From assembly GCF_021531995.1 (NCBI RefSeq), contig NZ_JAFBIZ010000006.1, positions 1-49,391 of the forward strand: a stretch of 49,391 bases of DNA, read 5' to 3'. The notes beneath the pieces are model-generated. The model did no database searches. It saw only the letters and a list, made by a program, of their open reading frames with translations, and was not told the DNA's origin. A program made the translations under genes and the position numbers. Positions 9,345-18,991 of this stretch are shown in pieces (the stretch's first letter is position 1; each line of letters opens with the position of its first letter). The stretch comes from Faecalicatena contorta. GTDB lineage: Bacteria; Bacillota; Clostridia; Lachnospirales; Lachnospiraceae.

Positions 9345-11024
9345 TTACTTTCTGTCTTCCAGGTCTTTTTCATCAAATGCTTCATTGATTGGTGCGCCTG
9401 GTGCAACCATCGGCCATACCTTGTCATCACAGTCGATCTGACAGTCAATGACAACAGGCCTGCCCAGTGTAAGTGCTCTGGAAAATGCATTCCTGAACTC
9501 TTCCTGTGTGGTAACACAGATACCTTCTGCTCCCATAGCCTCTGCAAGTTTTACAAAGTCTACAGCATCATTGAGTACCGTTGCCGAGTAACGCTGTCCG
9601 TAGAAAAGATTCTGCCACTGGCGAACCATTCCAAGTACATGATTATTGATTACTACCTGAATGACTGGAATATTATGGCGTACTGCAGTAGCAATCTCAT
9701 TCATATTCATACGGAAACATCCGTCACCTGCTATATTTACAACCGTCTTATCCGGCCTTCCAACTTTTGCCCCAAGGGATGCACCAAGTCCGTATCCCAT
9801 GGTTCCAAGTCCGCCTGATGTCAGGAATGTTCTTGGTCTGGTATATTTATAATACTGTGCGGCCCACATCTGATGCTGTCCAACCTCTGTTACGATAATC
9901 GCTTCTCCTTCTGTCTGTCGATAAATCTCCTCAACAATATATGGCCCTGTCAGTACATTCGGATGGTAAGACAGCGGATATCTTTCTTTGTATTCCATGA
10001 TCTTTTCGATCCATTCAGAATGATTCAGCTGCTCCAGTTCCTGATTCAGAATACCCAGTACTACTTTGATGTCACCGACCACACCGTCTGTAATAATCAC
10101 ATTTTTATTCATTTCTGCCGGATCCACATCAATCTGAAGAATTTTGGCATTCTTGGCAAACTTCTTTGCATTGCCGGTCACACGGTCACTGAATCTCGCA
10201 CCGACTACGATCAGCAGATCACATTCACTGACTCCATAGTTGGAAGTCTTGGTGCCATGCATGCCAAGCATACCTGTATACAGCGGATCGTCTCCCGGGA
10301 ATGCTCCTTTTCCCATCAGGGAATCAGTCACAGGTGCATCCACCTTCTTCACAAATGTATAGAGTTCTTCACTTGCACCGGAAAGTACAGCTCCTCCACC
10401 CACAAATATATATGGTTTTTTTGCTTTGCGAATCATTTGAAGTGCCGTCTGGATATCCTCCTGACATATATCTTTCCGCGGACGTACCGGCTGTATCTCT
10501 GCTTTCCGATACTCTGCCTTATTAGCAGTTACATCCTTTGGAATATCGATCAGTACAGGACCCGGTCTTCCCTTTTTCGCAATCACAAAAGCCTTGCGGA
10601 TCGTATCTGCCAGCTGTTCTACATCTTTTACAATAAAGTTATGCTTCGTGATCGGCATTGTAATTCCGGCAATATCAATTTCCTGAAAACTGTCCTTTCC
10701 AAGAAGAGAAACACCTACATTACATGTGATAGCAACAATCGGAATGGAATCCATATATGCGGTCGCAATTCCTGTAACCAGATTTGTTGCTCCCGGACCA
10801 CTGGTCGCAAAGCATACACCTACCTTACCGGTCGCTCTGGCATAACCATCTGCTGCATGGGATGCCCCCTGCTCGTGTGAGGTCAGGATATGTGTAATCT
10901 CATCGCTGTGTTTATATAACTCATCATATACATTTAAAATCGCGCCGCCCGGATACCCAAATACAGTATCCACGCCCTGTTCTTTCAGGCATTCGATCAC
11001 GATTTCTGCTCCTGTTAACTGCAT
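9345..11024 (-). CDS. ilvB: Acetolactate synthase, large catalytic subunit
   Basis: A ThDP- and FAD-dependent enzyme that condenses two pyruvates (or pyruvate with 2-oxobutyrate), the first shared step of valine, leucine and isoleucine synthesis. The N-terminal ThDP domain has the catalytic glutamate in SHEQGASHAADGYAR (about residue 50). The C-terminal domain has the ThDP/Mg motif from GDGCFRMNMNE to VVINN. Length 559 is normal. The small regulatory subunit ilvN is not next to it or elsewhere in the window, so this is either an unlinked-subunit system or a stand-alone biosynthetic form. The ribosome binding site is weak. Confidence 0.95.
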   Translation of the reverse strand: MQLTGAEIVIECLKEQGVDTVFGYPGGAILNVYDELYKHSDEITHILTSHEQGASHAADGYARATGKVGVCFATSGPGATNLVTGIATAYMDSIPIVAITCNVGVSLLGKDSFQEIDIAGITMPITKHNFIVKDVEQLADTIRKAFVIAKKGRPGPVLIDIPKDVTANKAEYRKAEIQPVRPRKDICQEDIQTALQMIRKAKKPYIFVGGGAVLSGASEELYTFVKKVDAPVTDSLMGKGAFPGDDPLYTGMLGMHGTKTSNYGVSECDLLIVVGARFSDRVTGNAKKFAKNAKILQIDVDPAEMNKNVIITDGVVGDIKVVLGILNQELEQLNHSEWIEKIMEYKERYPLSYHPNVLTGPYIVEEIYRQTEGEAIIVTEVGQHQMWAAQYYKYTRPRTFLTSGGLGTMGYGLGASLGAKVGRPDKTVVNIAGDGCFRMNMNEIATAVRHNIPVIQVVINNHVLGMVRQWQNLFYGQRYSATVLNDAVDFVKLAEAMGAEGICVTTQEEFRNAFSRALTLGRPVVIDCQIDCDDKVWPMVAPGAPINEAFDEKDLEDRK

Positions 11025-11054
11025 CTTCTCTTGTTCCCCTGTTCTATTTTACTA

Positions 11055-12728
11055 TTATTTTACTTTTGGTATTTCCAGAATTGCTCCTCTGTTTCCTGAA
11101 GTCACCATGGATGCATATCTTGCAAGATATCCGGTTGTAACCTTTGGCTCTCTTGGCTGCCATGCTTCTTTTCTTCTTACAAGTTCTTCATCTGATACAT
11201 CCAGTTCCAGTTTCATGTTTGGAATATCAATCTTAATGATATCTCCCTCTTCAACCAGAGCGATTGGTCCGCCTACTGCCGCCTCTGGTGATACATGTCC
11301 GATGGATGCTCCTCTGGACGCTCCACTGAAACGTCCGTCTGTGATCAGCGCAACGCTGGAACCAAGTCCCATACCTGCAATCGCAGAGGTCGGATTCAGC
11401 ATTTCACGCATACCCGGTCCACCCTTAGGCCCTTCATAACGAATAACGACGACATCTCCGGCAACGATCTTGCCACCCTTAATTGCATCAATTGCATCCT
11501 CTTCACATTCAAACACCCTTGCCGGTCCTTCATGTACAAGCATCTCCGGTACAACTGCAGAACGTTTTACTACACTTCCATCCGGCGCAAGATTGCCCTT
11601 TAATACTGCAAGACCGCCTGTCTGACTGTATGGCTTGTCAATCGGACGAATAACTTCCGGATTCTTGTTTACTGCATCCTTGATATTTTCCCCTACCGTC
11701 TTTCCTGTTACTGTCATGCAGTCTGTGTGAAGAAGACCTTTTTTATTCAGCTCGTTCATTACGGCATATACACCGCCCGCCTCATTCAGATCCTCCATAT
11801 AGGTCGGACCAGCCGGTGCCAGATGACAGAGATTCGGTGTCTTTTCACTGATACCATTTGCAAAATCAATTTCAAAATCCATACCGATCTCATGGGCAAT
11901 TGCCGGGAGATGAAGCATACTGTTTGTAGAACATCCCAACGCCATGTCTACAGTCAATGCGTTCAGAATCGCATCTTCTGTCATGATATCTCTTGGACGG
12001 ATATTCTTCTCAAGAAGTTCCATCACTTTCATACCTGCCTTCTTGGCAAGACGTATTCTCTCAGAATATACAGCCGGAATCGTACCATTTCCGCGAAGTC
12101 CCATACCAAGTACTTCCGTCAGACAGTTCATACTGTTTGCTGTATACATACCAGAGCAGGATCCGCAGGTCGGACATACCTTATTCTCAAATTCACATAA
12201 TCCTTCATCAGACAATGTTCCTGCCGCATTAGCTCCTACCGCTTCAAACATACTGGAAAGACTTCTCTTCTGTCCCATGACATGACCTGCAAGCATCGGG
12301 CCGCCACTTACAAATATGGTCGGAACATTAATTCTTGCTGCCGCCATCAAAAGTCCCGGTACATTCTTATCACAGTTTGGCACCATAACGAGGGCATCAA
12401 ACTGATGTGCCATCGCCATCGCCTCTGTAGAATCTGCAATCAAATCTCTGGTTACCAGAGAATACTTCATTCCGATATGACCCATTGCAATTCCATCGCA
12501 TACCGCAATTGCAGGAAACATGATCGGTGTTCCGCCTGCCATGGCAACTCCCTGCTTTACCGCATTTACAATTTTGTCCAGGTTCATATGTCCCGGAACG
12601 ATCTCATTATAAGAACTGACGATACCGACCAGCGGACGATTCATCTCTTCTTCTGTAAGCCCCAGCGCATTAAGCAATGACCGGTGTGGCGCCTGCTGTT
12701 TTCCCTTTGTAACTGTATCACTTCTCAT
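11055..12728 (-). CDS. ilvD: Dihydroxy-acid dehydratase
   Basis: An Fe-S dehydratase that makes the 2-oxo acid precursors of valine and isoleucine. Cluster cysteines are seen in [13 protein letters not shown] and [16 protein letters not shown], and the IlvD signature is seen in [14 protein letters not shown] and [12 protein letters not shown]. Length 557 is typical. It lies 30 nt upstream of ilvB and 47 nt downstream of leuB in one leftward unit. ilvC, which supplies its substrate, is not in the window. Confidence 0.97.
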   Translation of the reverse strand: MRSDTVTKGKQQAPHRSLLNALGLTEEEMNRPLVGIVSSYNEIVPGHMNLDKIVNAVKQGVAMAGGTPIMFPAIAVCDGIAMGHIGMKYSLVTRDLIADSTEAMAMAHQFDALVMVPNCDKNVPGLLMAAARINVPTIFVSGGPMLAGHVMGQKRSLSSMFEAVGANAAGTLSDEGLCEFENKVCPTCGSCSGMYTANSMNCLTEVLGMGLRGNGTIPAVYSERIRLAKKAGMKVMELLEKNIRPRDIMTEDAILNALTVDMALGCSTNSMLHLPAIAHEIGMDFEIDFANGISEKTPNLCHLAPAGPTYMEDLNEAGGVYAVMNELNKKGLLHTDCMTVTGKTVGENIKDAVNKNPEVIRPIDKPYSQTGGLAVLKGNLAPDGSVVKRSAVVPEMLVHEGPARVFECEEDAIDAIKGGKIVAGDVVVIRYEGPKGGPGMREMLNPTSAIAGMGLGSSVALITDGRFSGASRGASIGHVSPEAAVGGPIALVEEGDIIKIDIPNMKLELDVSDEELVRRKEAWQPREPKVTTGYLARYASMVTSGNRGAILEIPKVK

Positions 12729-12775
12729 CTTTTTATATCCTTTCCTCTTCTATATCAATATATATAAATACATCT

Positions 12776-13858
12776 TCAGATATTCTCTGCAATCAGATCA
12801 CCCATACGGGCAGTTCCAACCTGTGTCTTTCCGGCCGACATAATATCAATTGTTCTGTATCCATCTTTCAATACTTTCTCTACTGCTTTTTCAATTGCAT
12901 CTGCTTCCTGATCCAGATCAAAGCTGAAACGAAGCATCATTGCAGCAGACAGAATCGTTGCGATCGGATTGGCAATTCCTTTTCCTGCAATATCCGGTGC
13001 TGAACCACCACTGGGCTCATATAACCCGAATTTTGTCTCATTCAGACTTGCGCTGGCAAGCATACCGATAGATCCAGTCACCATACTTGCTTCATCTGAA
13101 AGGATGTCTCCAAACATATTCTCAGTAAGCACTACATCAAACTGCTTTGGATCCTTTACAAGCTGCATCGCACAGTTATCAACCAGCATGTGCTCAAGAG
13201 TCACTTCCGGATAATCTTTAGCGACTTCTTCAACTACTTTCCTCCAAAGTCTGGAGGAATCCAGCACATTTGCCTTATCAACACTGGTCACTTTTTTTCT
13301 GCGCTTCATCGCGATATCAAATCCCCGCTTTGCAATTCTGCGGATCTCAGTTTCATTGTAAGTAAGAGAATCATACGCTGTCAGTACCCCATCTTCTTCC
13401 ACCGTCTTTCTCTCGCCAAAATAAAGACCACCTGTCAGTTCACGCATGATCATCAGATCAAATCCGCCTTCCGTGATCTCTTCCTTCAGCGGACATGCTC
13501 CCTTCAGTTCATCATACAAGATCGCCGGTCTCAGATTTGCAAACAGATTCAAAGACTTTCTGATCTTTAACAATCCGGCTTCCGGTCTTTTTGACGGTTC
13601 CAGCTGATACCAGGGAGAAGTCTTCGCATCTCCTCCGATGGATCCCATCAATACTGCATCACATGCCTTTGCCTCTGCAATGGTCTCATCTGTAAGCGGA
13701 ATACCGTGAACATCTATCGAAGCACCTCCAAGCAAAAGCTGTGTATATTCACAGGTATGCCCATACACCTCTGCAACTTTATCCAGGACCTTCATTGCTT
13801 CCGTTACGATCTCCGGACCAATTCCATCTCCTTTAATCGCACCAATTTTCAGATTCAT
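12776..13858 (-). CDS. leuB: 3-isopropylmalate dehydrogenase
   Basis: It oxidatively decarboxylates 3-isopropylmalate in leucine synthesis. The N-terminus [18 protein letters not shown] and the C-terminal [16 protein letters not shown] block are diagnostic, and the substrate arginine region is [10 protein letters not shown]. With 360 residues it is full length. An in-frame ATG three codons earlier (13867) would leave only about 3 nt to the AAGGAAGG site, while 13858 leaves 9, so I prefer 13858. It is first in leuB-ilvD-ilvB-serC-serA. leuA and leuCD are elsewhere. Confidence 0.95.
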   Translation of the reverse strand: MNLKIGAIKGDGIGPEIVTEAMKVLDKVAEVYGHTCEYTQLLLGGASIDVHGIPLTDETIAEAKACDAVLMGSIGGDAKTSPWYQLEPSKRPEAGLLKIRKSLNLFANLRPAILYDELKGACPLKEEITEGGFDLMIMRELTGGLYFGERKTVEEDGVLTAYDSLTYNETEIRRIAKRGFDIAMKRRKKVTSVDKANVLDSSRLWRKVVEEVAKDYPEVTLEHMLVDNCAMQLVKDPKQFDVVLTENMFGDILSDEASMVTGSIGMLASASLNETKFGLYEPSGGSAPDIAGKGIANPIATILSAAMMLRFSFDLDQEADAIEKAVEKVLKDGYRTIDIMSAGKTQVGTARMGDLIAENI

Positions 13859-13895
13859 GGTTCTCATCCTTCCTTAGAAAAAATCTATAGAATTT

Positions 13896-13924
13896 ATATT
13901 AGCCTATTTTCATACATGTTTCAA
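13896..13924 (-). promoter_or_regulatory. Promoter of leuB-ilvD-ilvB-serC-serA
   Basis: On the minus strand TTGAAA (13919-13924) and TAATAT (13896-13901) are exactly 17 bp apart. The leader to leuB is only about 30 nt. No T-box or leucine attenuator fits in it, so any control would act at the promoter. Confidence 0.75.
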
Positions 13925-14041
13925 GACTTTAATTGAGTAAATTGTCATATTCTGACAGTTCTTATATTTTTACTTGTATATCACATATAATTCTCTTCAT
14001 ATTGCACATACTATGTACATATTGATATTGAGGTGATTTTA

Positions 14042-14095
14042 ATGATTTTTAACGATGCAGAATTACGTAGAGCATCTGTTTCATTCATCATCTGA
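14042..14095 (+). CDS. Candidate 17-codon ORF of unknown function
   Basis: In the 314-bp gap between leuB and pflA, the plus strand carries an ATG preceded by GAGGTGA at a 5-nt distance. GAGGTGA is a 7-nt perfect match to the anti-Shine-Dalgarno. It encodes MIFNDAELRRASVSFII and a TGA stop. The 3' end of the ORF forms one arm of an 8-bp hairpin (14073-14080 with 14104-14111), and a terminator follows at once. The layout looks like a leader peptide with attenuator, but no plus-strand gene lies downstream, so it may be a small peptide gene or small RNA. A perfect TATAAT is at 13986-13991, without a clear -35. Translation is not proven. Confidence 0.35.
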   Translation: MIFNDAELRRASVSFII

Positions 14096-14112
14096 TATAA
14101 ATTAACAGATGG

Positions 14113-14169
14113 AAAAACAGGACGAATACAGAGCTCCATACTGGTTCCGTAATCGTCCTGTCGCTTTTT
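14113..14169. terminator. Bidirectional terminator after pflA and the 17-codon ORF
   Basis: An 8-bp G/C-rich stem (14118-14125 with 14153-14160) continues inward with 3 bp after one mismatch. On the minus strand it is followed by TTTTT, which suits pflA. On the plus strand TTTTT follows a few bases later. Confidence 0.75.
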
Positions 14170-14172
14170 CTA

Positions 14173-14922
14173 TTATTTGAACTGATTATAATACTTTTCA
14201 GTTTCCAGAATCTGATTTGCATTCTTAATCCGCTCTTTTGTCGGTGGCTCAATTCCATCCAGCGAATACGTAAGCCCCAATTCCTTCCACTTATATATTC
14301 CTAATGTATGATATGGAAGGATCTCAACTCTCTCAACATTACGAAGTGTCCGAATATAGTCACGAAGACGATTCAGATACACATCTTCATCACTTCTCTG
14401 CGGCACCAGCACATGCCGGATCCATACTGATTTTCTGATGTCTGACAGATAATCGGCAAGCTCCAGTATATTACGGTTGGTGTGTCCGGTCAGCAGTCGG
14501 TGCTGTTCCTCATCAATATGCTTAAGATCAAGCATCACAAGATCAGTCACTTCCATCAGTTTCTGAAACTTTTGAAAATATGGTTCTTCTTTTGTAAATG
14601 GCTGCCCACTTGTATCGAGCGTCGTATGAATTCCCTCTTCTTTTGCTTTTTGAAAGAGTTCTGTCAGAAAATCAATCTGAAGAAGCGGTTCTCCTCCACT
14701 GACGGTGATACCCCCATTACTTCCCCAGTAGGTTCGGTATTTTACAGCCTTTGCGATCAGCTCATCCGCTGTATAAGGTGTTCCCGACTGCATATTCCAG
14801 GTATCCGGATTGTGACAGAACTGGCAGCGCATTGCACAGCCGGAAGTAAATATCACATATCGTACTCCGGGACCGTCAACAGAGCCAAAGCTTTCCAGGG
14901 AATGTATATATCCCTTTGTCAT
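14173..14922 (-). CDS. pflA: Pyruvate formate-lyase activating enzyme (radical SAM)
   Basis: A radical SAM enzyme that installs the glycyl radical on PflB. The [4Fe-4S] motif CAMRCQFC (CX3CX2C) is at about residues 29-36, followed by HNPDTW. The GGEPLLQ SAM-binding segment is near residue 80. Length 249 is normal. It lies 45 nt after pflB, AAGGAG precedes its ATG by 7 nt, and a terminator follows, so pflB-pflA is a two-gene unit. Confidence 0.97.
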   Translation of the reverse strand: MTKGYIHSLESFGSVDGPGVRYVIFTSGCAMRCQFCHNPDTWNMQSGTPYTADELIAKAVKYRTYWGSNGGITVSGGEPLLQIDFLTELFQKAKEEGIHTTLDTSGQPFTKEEPYFQKFQKLMEVTDLVMLDLKHIDEEQHRLLTGHTNRNILELADYLSDIRKSVWIRHVLVPQRSDEDVYLNRLRDYIRTLRNVERVEILPYHTLGIYKWKELGLTYSLDGIEPPTKERIKNANQILETEKYYNQFK

Positions 14923-14967
14923 CTCTCTTCTCCTTTATATTCTTGACTTCACATTACTCCTGACATT

Positions 14968-17220
14968 TTACATATGATCGTGGCAGGTTCTTGCTATTAC
15001 ATCCAACTGCTGTTCATGAGTCAGATCAATGAACTTCACTGCATATCCGGATACGCGGATCGTGAAGTTTGCATATTCCGGCTTTTCCGGATGTTCCATT
15101 GCGTCAATCAGTTTCTCTGTACCAAATACATTGACATTCAGATGGTGTGCACCCTGATCAAAGTAACCATCCATCACATGTACCAGATTATCTCTTCTCT
15201 CCTCATCATTGTGTCCAAGTGCCCCAGGACTGATCGTCTGTGTATTAGAGATGCCATCCAATGCCAACTCATATGGAAGCTTTGCTACAGAATTCAGCGA
15301 TGCCAGAAGACCGTTCTTTTCTGCTCCATAAGATGGATTTGCACCAGGTGACAGTGGTTCTCCTGCTTTTCTTCCATCCGGAAGTGATCCGGTAGCCTTA
15401 CCGTATACAACGTTGGAAGTGATCGTAAGGATGGACGTCGTTGGCTCGGAATTTCTGTAAGTATGGCATTTATTCAGTTTATGCATAAATGTCTTCAAAA
15501 GCCAGATTGCCATATCATCTGCCCGGTCATCATCGTTACCATATCTTGGGAAGTCGCCTTCAATCTCAAAATCCACTGCGATACCATCTTCGTCACGGAT
15601 TGGCTTAACCTTTGCATACTTGATCGCACACAGAGAGTCGATTACATGTGAAAATCCGGCAATACCCGTTGCAAATGTACGTCTTACATTGGTATCGATC
15701 AAAGCCATCTCTGCAGCTTCATAGTTATACTTGTCATGCATATAATGAATCATATTCAATGTATCTACATACAGCTTGCTCAGCCATTCCATCATCTCAT
15801 CATAACGCTCCATCACTTCATCATAATCCAGATATTCTGAAGTAATCGGCTTATATGCCGGTGCTACCTGCTGTTTGCTCTTTTCATCAACACCACCGTT
15901 GATTGCATATAACAGGCACTTAGCCAGGTTGGCACGTGCACCGAAGAACTGCATTTCTTTTCCGGTCTGAGTTGCAGATACACAGCAGCAGATAGAATAG
16001 TCATCACCCCATACCGGACGCATAACATCATCATTTTCATACTGTACAGAACTTGTCTTCACAGATATATATGCGGCATATTTCTTGAAATTCTCCGGCA
16101 GTTTGGAAGAATACAGAACAGTAAGGTTCGGCTCTGGTGCCGGTCCCATATTCTCCAGTGTATGCAGGAAACGATAATCATTCTTTGTAACCATAGAACG
16201 TCCATCCTGTCCAAGTCCGCCCATTTCCAGAGTTGCCCATACCGGATCGCCGGAGAACAGTTCATTATAAGAAGGAATTCTTGCGAACTTCACCATACGG
16301 AACTTCATAACCATGTGGTCGATCAGCTCCTGAGCCTCAGCTTCTGTAATCTTGCCTGCTTTTAAATCTCTTTCAATATATATATCAAGGAAGGTCGAGA
16401 TACGGCCAACACTCATAGCCGCGCCATTCTGTGTCTTGATAGCTGCAAGATATCCAAAATACAGCCACTGTACTGCCTCACGGGCATCCTTTGCCGGCTG
16501 TGAGATGTCATATCCATAAGCGGCAGCCATGACTTTCATATCCTGCAATGCATGAATCTGATCCGCAACTTCTTCACGAAGACGGAAGTCTGTTCCCTTC
16601 ATACCATGTCTTGCATAACGTTCGAAATCATACTGCTTCTTCTCAATCAGAAAATCAATGCCGTACAGCGCCACTCGACGATAGTCACCAACAATACGTC
16701 CTCTTCCATAGGTATCCGGAAGACCAGTGATAATCTTATTGTGTCTGGCTTTTTTCATCTCCGGTGTGTATACATCAAACACCCCCTGATTGTGTGTTTT
16801 GTGATACTTTGTAAAGATCTCATGTATCTTTTCACTCGGTTGATATCCATAAGTAGTGCAGGCCTGCTCAGCCATCTTGATTCCTCCATATGGCATAAAT
16901 GCTCTTTTTAGAGGTTTATCTGTCTGAAGACCTACCACTTTTTCCAGATCCTTTAACTCTTCATTGATATAACCTGCACCATATGCAGTCAGTCCAGATA
17001 CAACTTCTGTCTCCATATCCAGAACGCCGCCCTTGGCGCGCTCCTCCTTTTGCAGTTTCTGCAGTTCATCCCATAAAGTGTTCGTTGCCTTTGTCGGACC
17101 CTCTAAAAAAGATTCGTCTCCGTCATAAGGTGTATAATTGTCCTGAATAAAGCTGCGGACATCTACAGAATTTGTCCAGTTTCTTCCTTTGAAACCAGCC
17201 CACTGTTCAAACTGTGCCAT
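14968..17220 (-). CDS. pflB: Formate C-acetyltransferase (pyruvate formate-lyase)
   Basis: A glycyl-radical enzyme that splits pyruvate with CoA into acetyl-CoA and formate in anaerobic fermentation. The catalytic cysteine pair is in [15 protein letters not shown] (three adjacent cysteines) and the radical glycine is in RVSGYAVKF close to the C-terminus. The 750-residue length is typical. The start at 17220 has AAGGAG 8 nt upstream and begins [15 protein letters not shown]. The frame stays open to 17316, but that extension contains the promoter. Its activase gene follows directly. Confidence 0.97.
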   Translation of the reverse strand: MAQFEQWAGFKGRNWTNSVDVRSFIQDNYTPYDGDESFLEGPTKATNTLWDELQKLQKEERAKGGVLDMETEVVSGLTAYGAGYINEELKDLEKVVGLQTDKPLKRAFMPYGGIKMAEQACTTYGYQPSEKIHEIFTKYHKTHNQGVFDVYTPEMKKARHNKIITGLPDTYGRGRIVGDYRRVALYGIDFLIEKKQYDFERYARHGMKGTDFRLREEVADQIHALQDMKVMAAAYGYDISQPAKDAREAVQWLYFGYLAAIKTQNGAAMSVGRISTFLDIYIERDLKAGKITEAEAQELIDHMVMKFRMVKFARIPSYNELFSGDPVWATLEMGGLGQDGRSMVTKNDYRFLHTLENMGPAPEPNLTVLYSSKLPENFKKYAAYISVKTSSVQYENDDVMRPVWGDDYSICCCVSATQTGKEMQFFGARANLAKCLLYAINGGVDEKSKQQVAPAYKPITSEYLDYDEVMERYDEMMEWLSKLYVDTLNMIHYMHDKYNYEAAEMALIDTNVRRTFATGIAGFSHVIDSLCAIKYAKVKPIRDEDGIAVDFEIEGDFPRYGNDDDRADDMAIWLLKTFMHKLNKCHTYRNSEPTTSILTITSNVVYGKATGSLPDGRKAGEPLSPGANPSYGAEKNGLLASLNSVAKLPYELALDGISNTQTISPGALGHNDEERRDNLVHVMDGYFDQGAHHLNVNVFGTEKLIDAMEHPEKPEYANFTIRVSGYAVKFIDLTHEQQLDVIARTCHDHM

Positions 17221-17262
17221 TTTAGCTTCTCCTTCCTCTTGCTCTTTTTCTTTTGCGACGAC

Positions 17263-17291
17263 AGTATAGCATCTTGTGAAATAAATATCAA
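17263..17291 (-). promoter_or_regulatory. Promoter of pflB-pflA
   Basis: On the minus strand TTGATA (17286-17291) and TATACT (17263-17268) have a 17-bp spacer, about 43 bp upstream of the chosen pflB start. Confidence 0.75.
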
Positions 17292-17351
17292 GCATATTAG
17301 TGATAATATCTTTCATATGAGCTTATGTATTAGATTTTGTGCAATTTCATC

Positions 17352-17380
17352 AAAAAAAGAGAACCTTTTTAGGTCCTCTT
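17352..17380 (-). terminator. Intrinsic terminator of yajC
   Basis: On the minus strand a stem of about 9 bp with a short A-rich loop is followed by seven T residues. It lies about 40 nt beyond the yajC stop and upstream of the pflB promoter. Confidence 0.88.
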
Positions 17381-17420
17381 CCTGCTTTTCTGCTCTTTTG
17401 TTCGTCAAAACACACAATTC

Positions 17421-17726
17421 TTATTCTGCAGATGCTTTTTCAACCTGCGCAATTGCAGCTTTCTGCATTGGGATACGGCAATTTCTGTTGCTTCCGAATT
17501 CCACAATCACATCTGCCTCACTGATGTCAATGATTACACCATAAAACCCGCTGGTTGTCAGGACAGTGTCACCTACTTCCATCTCTGCGATCATTGCCTG
17601 AACTCTCTTCTGTTCCTTTTTCTGCGGTCTGATAAAGATAAACCAGAAACCTCCAAAGATTAACGCATATACTGCAATCAGTAATACCATACTGCCGCCT
17701 GAACTCTGTGATGCTAATGAAAACAT
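17421..17726 (-). CDS. yajC: Preprotein translocase subunit YajC
   Basis: A small accessory membrane protein of the Sec translocon (SecDF-YajC). One N-terminal membrane helix (about residues 12-34) ends in the family signature FIFIRPQKKEQKR. The soluble part has GDTVLTTSGFYGVIIDI. Length 101 is typical. It lies downstream of tgt, the usual order, but has its own promoter in the 105-bp gap. Confidence 0.95.
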   Translation of the reverse strand: MFSLASQSSGGSMVLLIAVYALIFGGFWFIFIRPQKKEQKRVQAMIAEMEVGDTVLTTSGFYGVIIDISEADVIVEFGSNRNCRIPMQKAAIAQVEKASAE

Positions 17727-17765
17727 AACTAATATTTCCTCCTACATTCTTTAAACACTATTGCT

Positions 17766-17794
17766 ATCATACACAAAAATAGACATTTCATCAA
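17766..17794 (-). promoter_or_regulatory. Promoter of yajC
   Basis: On the minus strand TTGATG (17789-17794) and TATGAT (17766-17771) are 17 bp apart, about 40 bp before the yajC start. Confidence 0.6.
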
Positions 17795-17831
17795 GCTATT
17801 TTTCTAATTCCAACGATTATTCATAAAAATT

Positions 17832-18965
17832 TTATTGATTTGTCTCCGTAACCCCGGCAATTTTCTTTTCTTTATACTCTCTGTAGCTTCCCTGCTCAAT
17901 TGCATCCCGTATCTCCTCCATCATCGTATTATAAAAATACAGATTATGAAGGACACAAAGACGCATTCCCAACATTTCCTTTGCTTTCAGCAAATGACGA
18001 ATATACGCTCTGGTATAATGGCGGCATGCCGGACACTGACATTCCTCTTCAATCGGTCTGTCATCCAGTTCATACTTCGCATTAAAAAGATTCAGCTTCC
18101 CATGGTTGGTATACACGTGTCCATGTCTTCCATTGCGGCTCGGATATACACAGTCAAAAAAATCAACTCCCCGGTCCACCGCTTCCAAAATATTGGCAGG
18201 TGTCCCGACACCCATCAGATAGGTCGGCTTGTTTTCCGGAAGATGCGGTACAACGGCATCCAGGATGCGATACATCTCATCATGAGTCTCCCCGACTGCC
18301 AGTCCACCGATTGCATATCCATCCAGATCCAGTCCAGCGATTTCATCTGCATGGCGGATCCGGATATCCTCATAGATTCCACCCTGATTAATTCCGAACA
18401 GCATCTGTTGCCTATTGATCGTATCCGGAAGAGCATTCAGTCTCTCCATCTCATTTTTACACCGTACAAGCCATCTCGTTGTCCGATCAACCGATTTCTC
18501 AATATACTCTTTATCAGCCACACTGGAAGGGCATTCATCAAATGCCATCGCAATAGTCGATGCAAGATTCGACTGAATCTGCATGCTTTCTTCCGGTCCC
18601 ATAAAGATCTTCCGTCCATCCACATGGGAATTAAAATATACGCCTTCTTCTTTAATTCTTCGAAGTCCTGCGAGCGAAAACACCTGGAATCCACCGGAAT
18701 CCGTCAGAATCGGCTTATCCCAGTTCATAAACTTATGAAGACCTCCAAGTTTCTTCACCACTTCATCTCCAGGCCGGACATGAAGATGGTATGTATTGGA
18801 AAGTTCCACCTGCGTCTTAATCTCCTGCAGATCCATCGTCGACACTGCACCTTTTATAGCTGCAGCAGTTCCGACATTCATAAATACAGGGGTCTCAATG
18901 ACCCCGTGTACCGTATGTAATCTGCCTCTTTTCGCAAGACCATCTTTCTTTAACAATTCATACAT
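17832..18965 (-). CDS. tgt: tRNA-guanine transglycosylase
   Basis: It exchanges guanine 34 of Asp, Asn, His and Tyr tRNAs for the queuosine precursor preQ1. The catalytic aspartates lie in LTDSGGFQVFSLAGLR (about residue 90) and VDFFDCVYPSRNGRHG (about 264). Zinc ligands are CQCPAC and the downstream histidine in CVLHNLYFY. Length 377 is normal. It starts 26 nt after the L,D-transpeptidase stop and is followed by yajC. queA, often upstream, is absent. Confidence 0.97.
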   Translation of the reverse strand: MYELLKKDGLAKRGRLHTVHGVIETPVFMNVGTAAAIKGAVSTMDLQEIKTQVELSNTYHLHVRPGDEVVKKLGGLHKFMNWDKPILTDSGGFQVFSLAGLRRIKEEGVYFNSHVDGRKIFMGPEESMQIQSNLASTIAMAFDECPSSVADKEYIEKSVDRTTRWLVRCKNEMERLNALPDTINRQQMLFGINQGGIYEDIRIRHADEIAGLDLDGYAIGGLAVGETHDEMYRILDAVVPHLPENKPTYLMGVGTPANILEAVDRGVDFFDCVYPSRNGRHGHVYTNHGKLNLFNAKYELDDRPIEEECQCPACRHYTRAYIRHLLKAKEMLGMRLCVLHNLYFYNTMMEEIRDAIEQGSYREYKEKKIAGVTETNQ

Positions 18966-18991
18966 GATCTTATCCTCGACTTTAATTTCAA

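Noticed and set aside
9873-10880. Long plus-strand open frame of 335 codons
   Set aside because: It is opposite ilvB, which is a clear family member, and its protein is Cys/Ile/His-rich without recognisable domains: an antisense shadow.
14113-14169. T-box antiterminator (TGGTTCCG near 14142)
   Set aside because: It only loosely resembles the TGGNACCGCG element, there is no stem I region, and no plus-strand gene follows.
17221-17316. N-terminal extension of pflB
   Set aside because: The segment contains a 17-bp-spaced promoter, and the start at 17220 has a clear ribosome binding site and the family N-terminus.
17835-18920. Plus-strand open frame of 361 codons
   Set aside because: Antisense to tgt; composition and lack of any motif mark it as a shadow.
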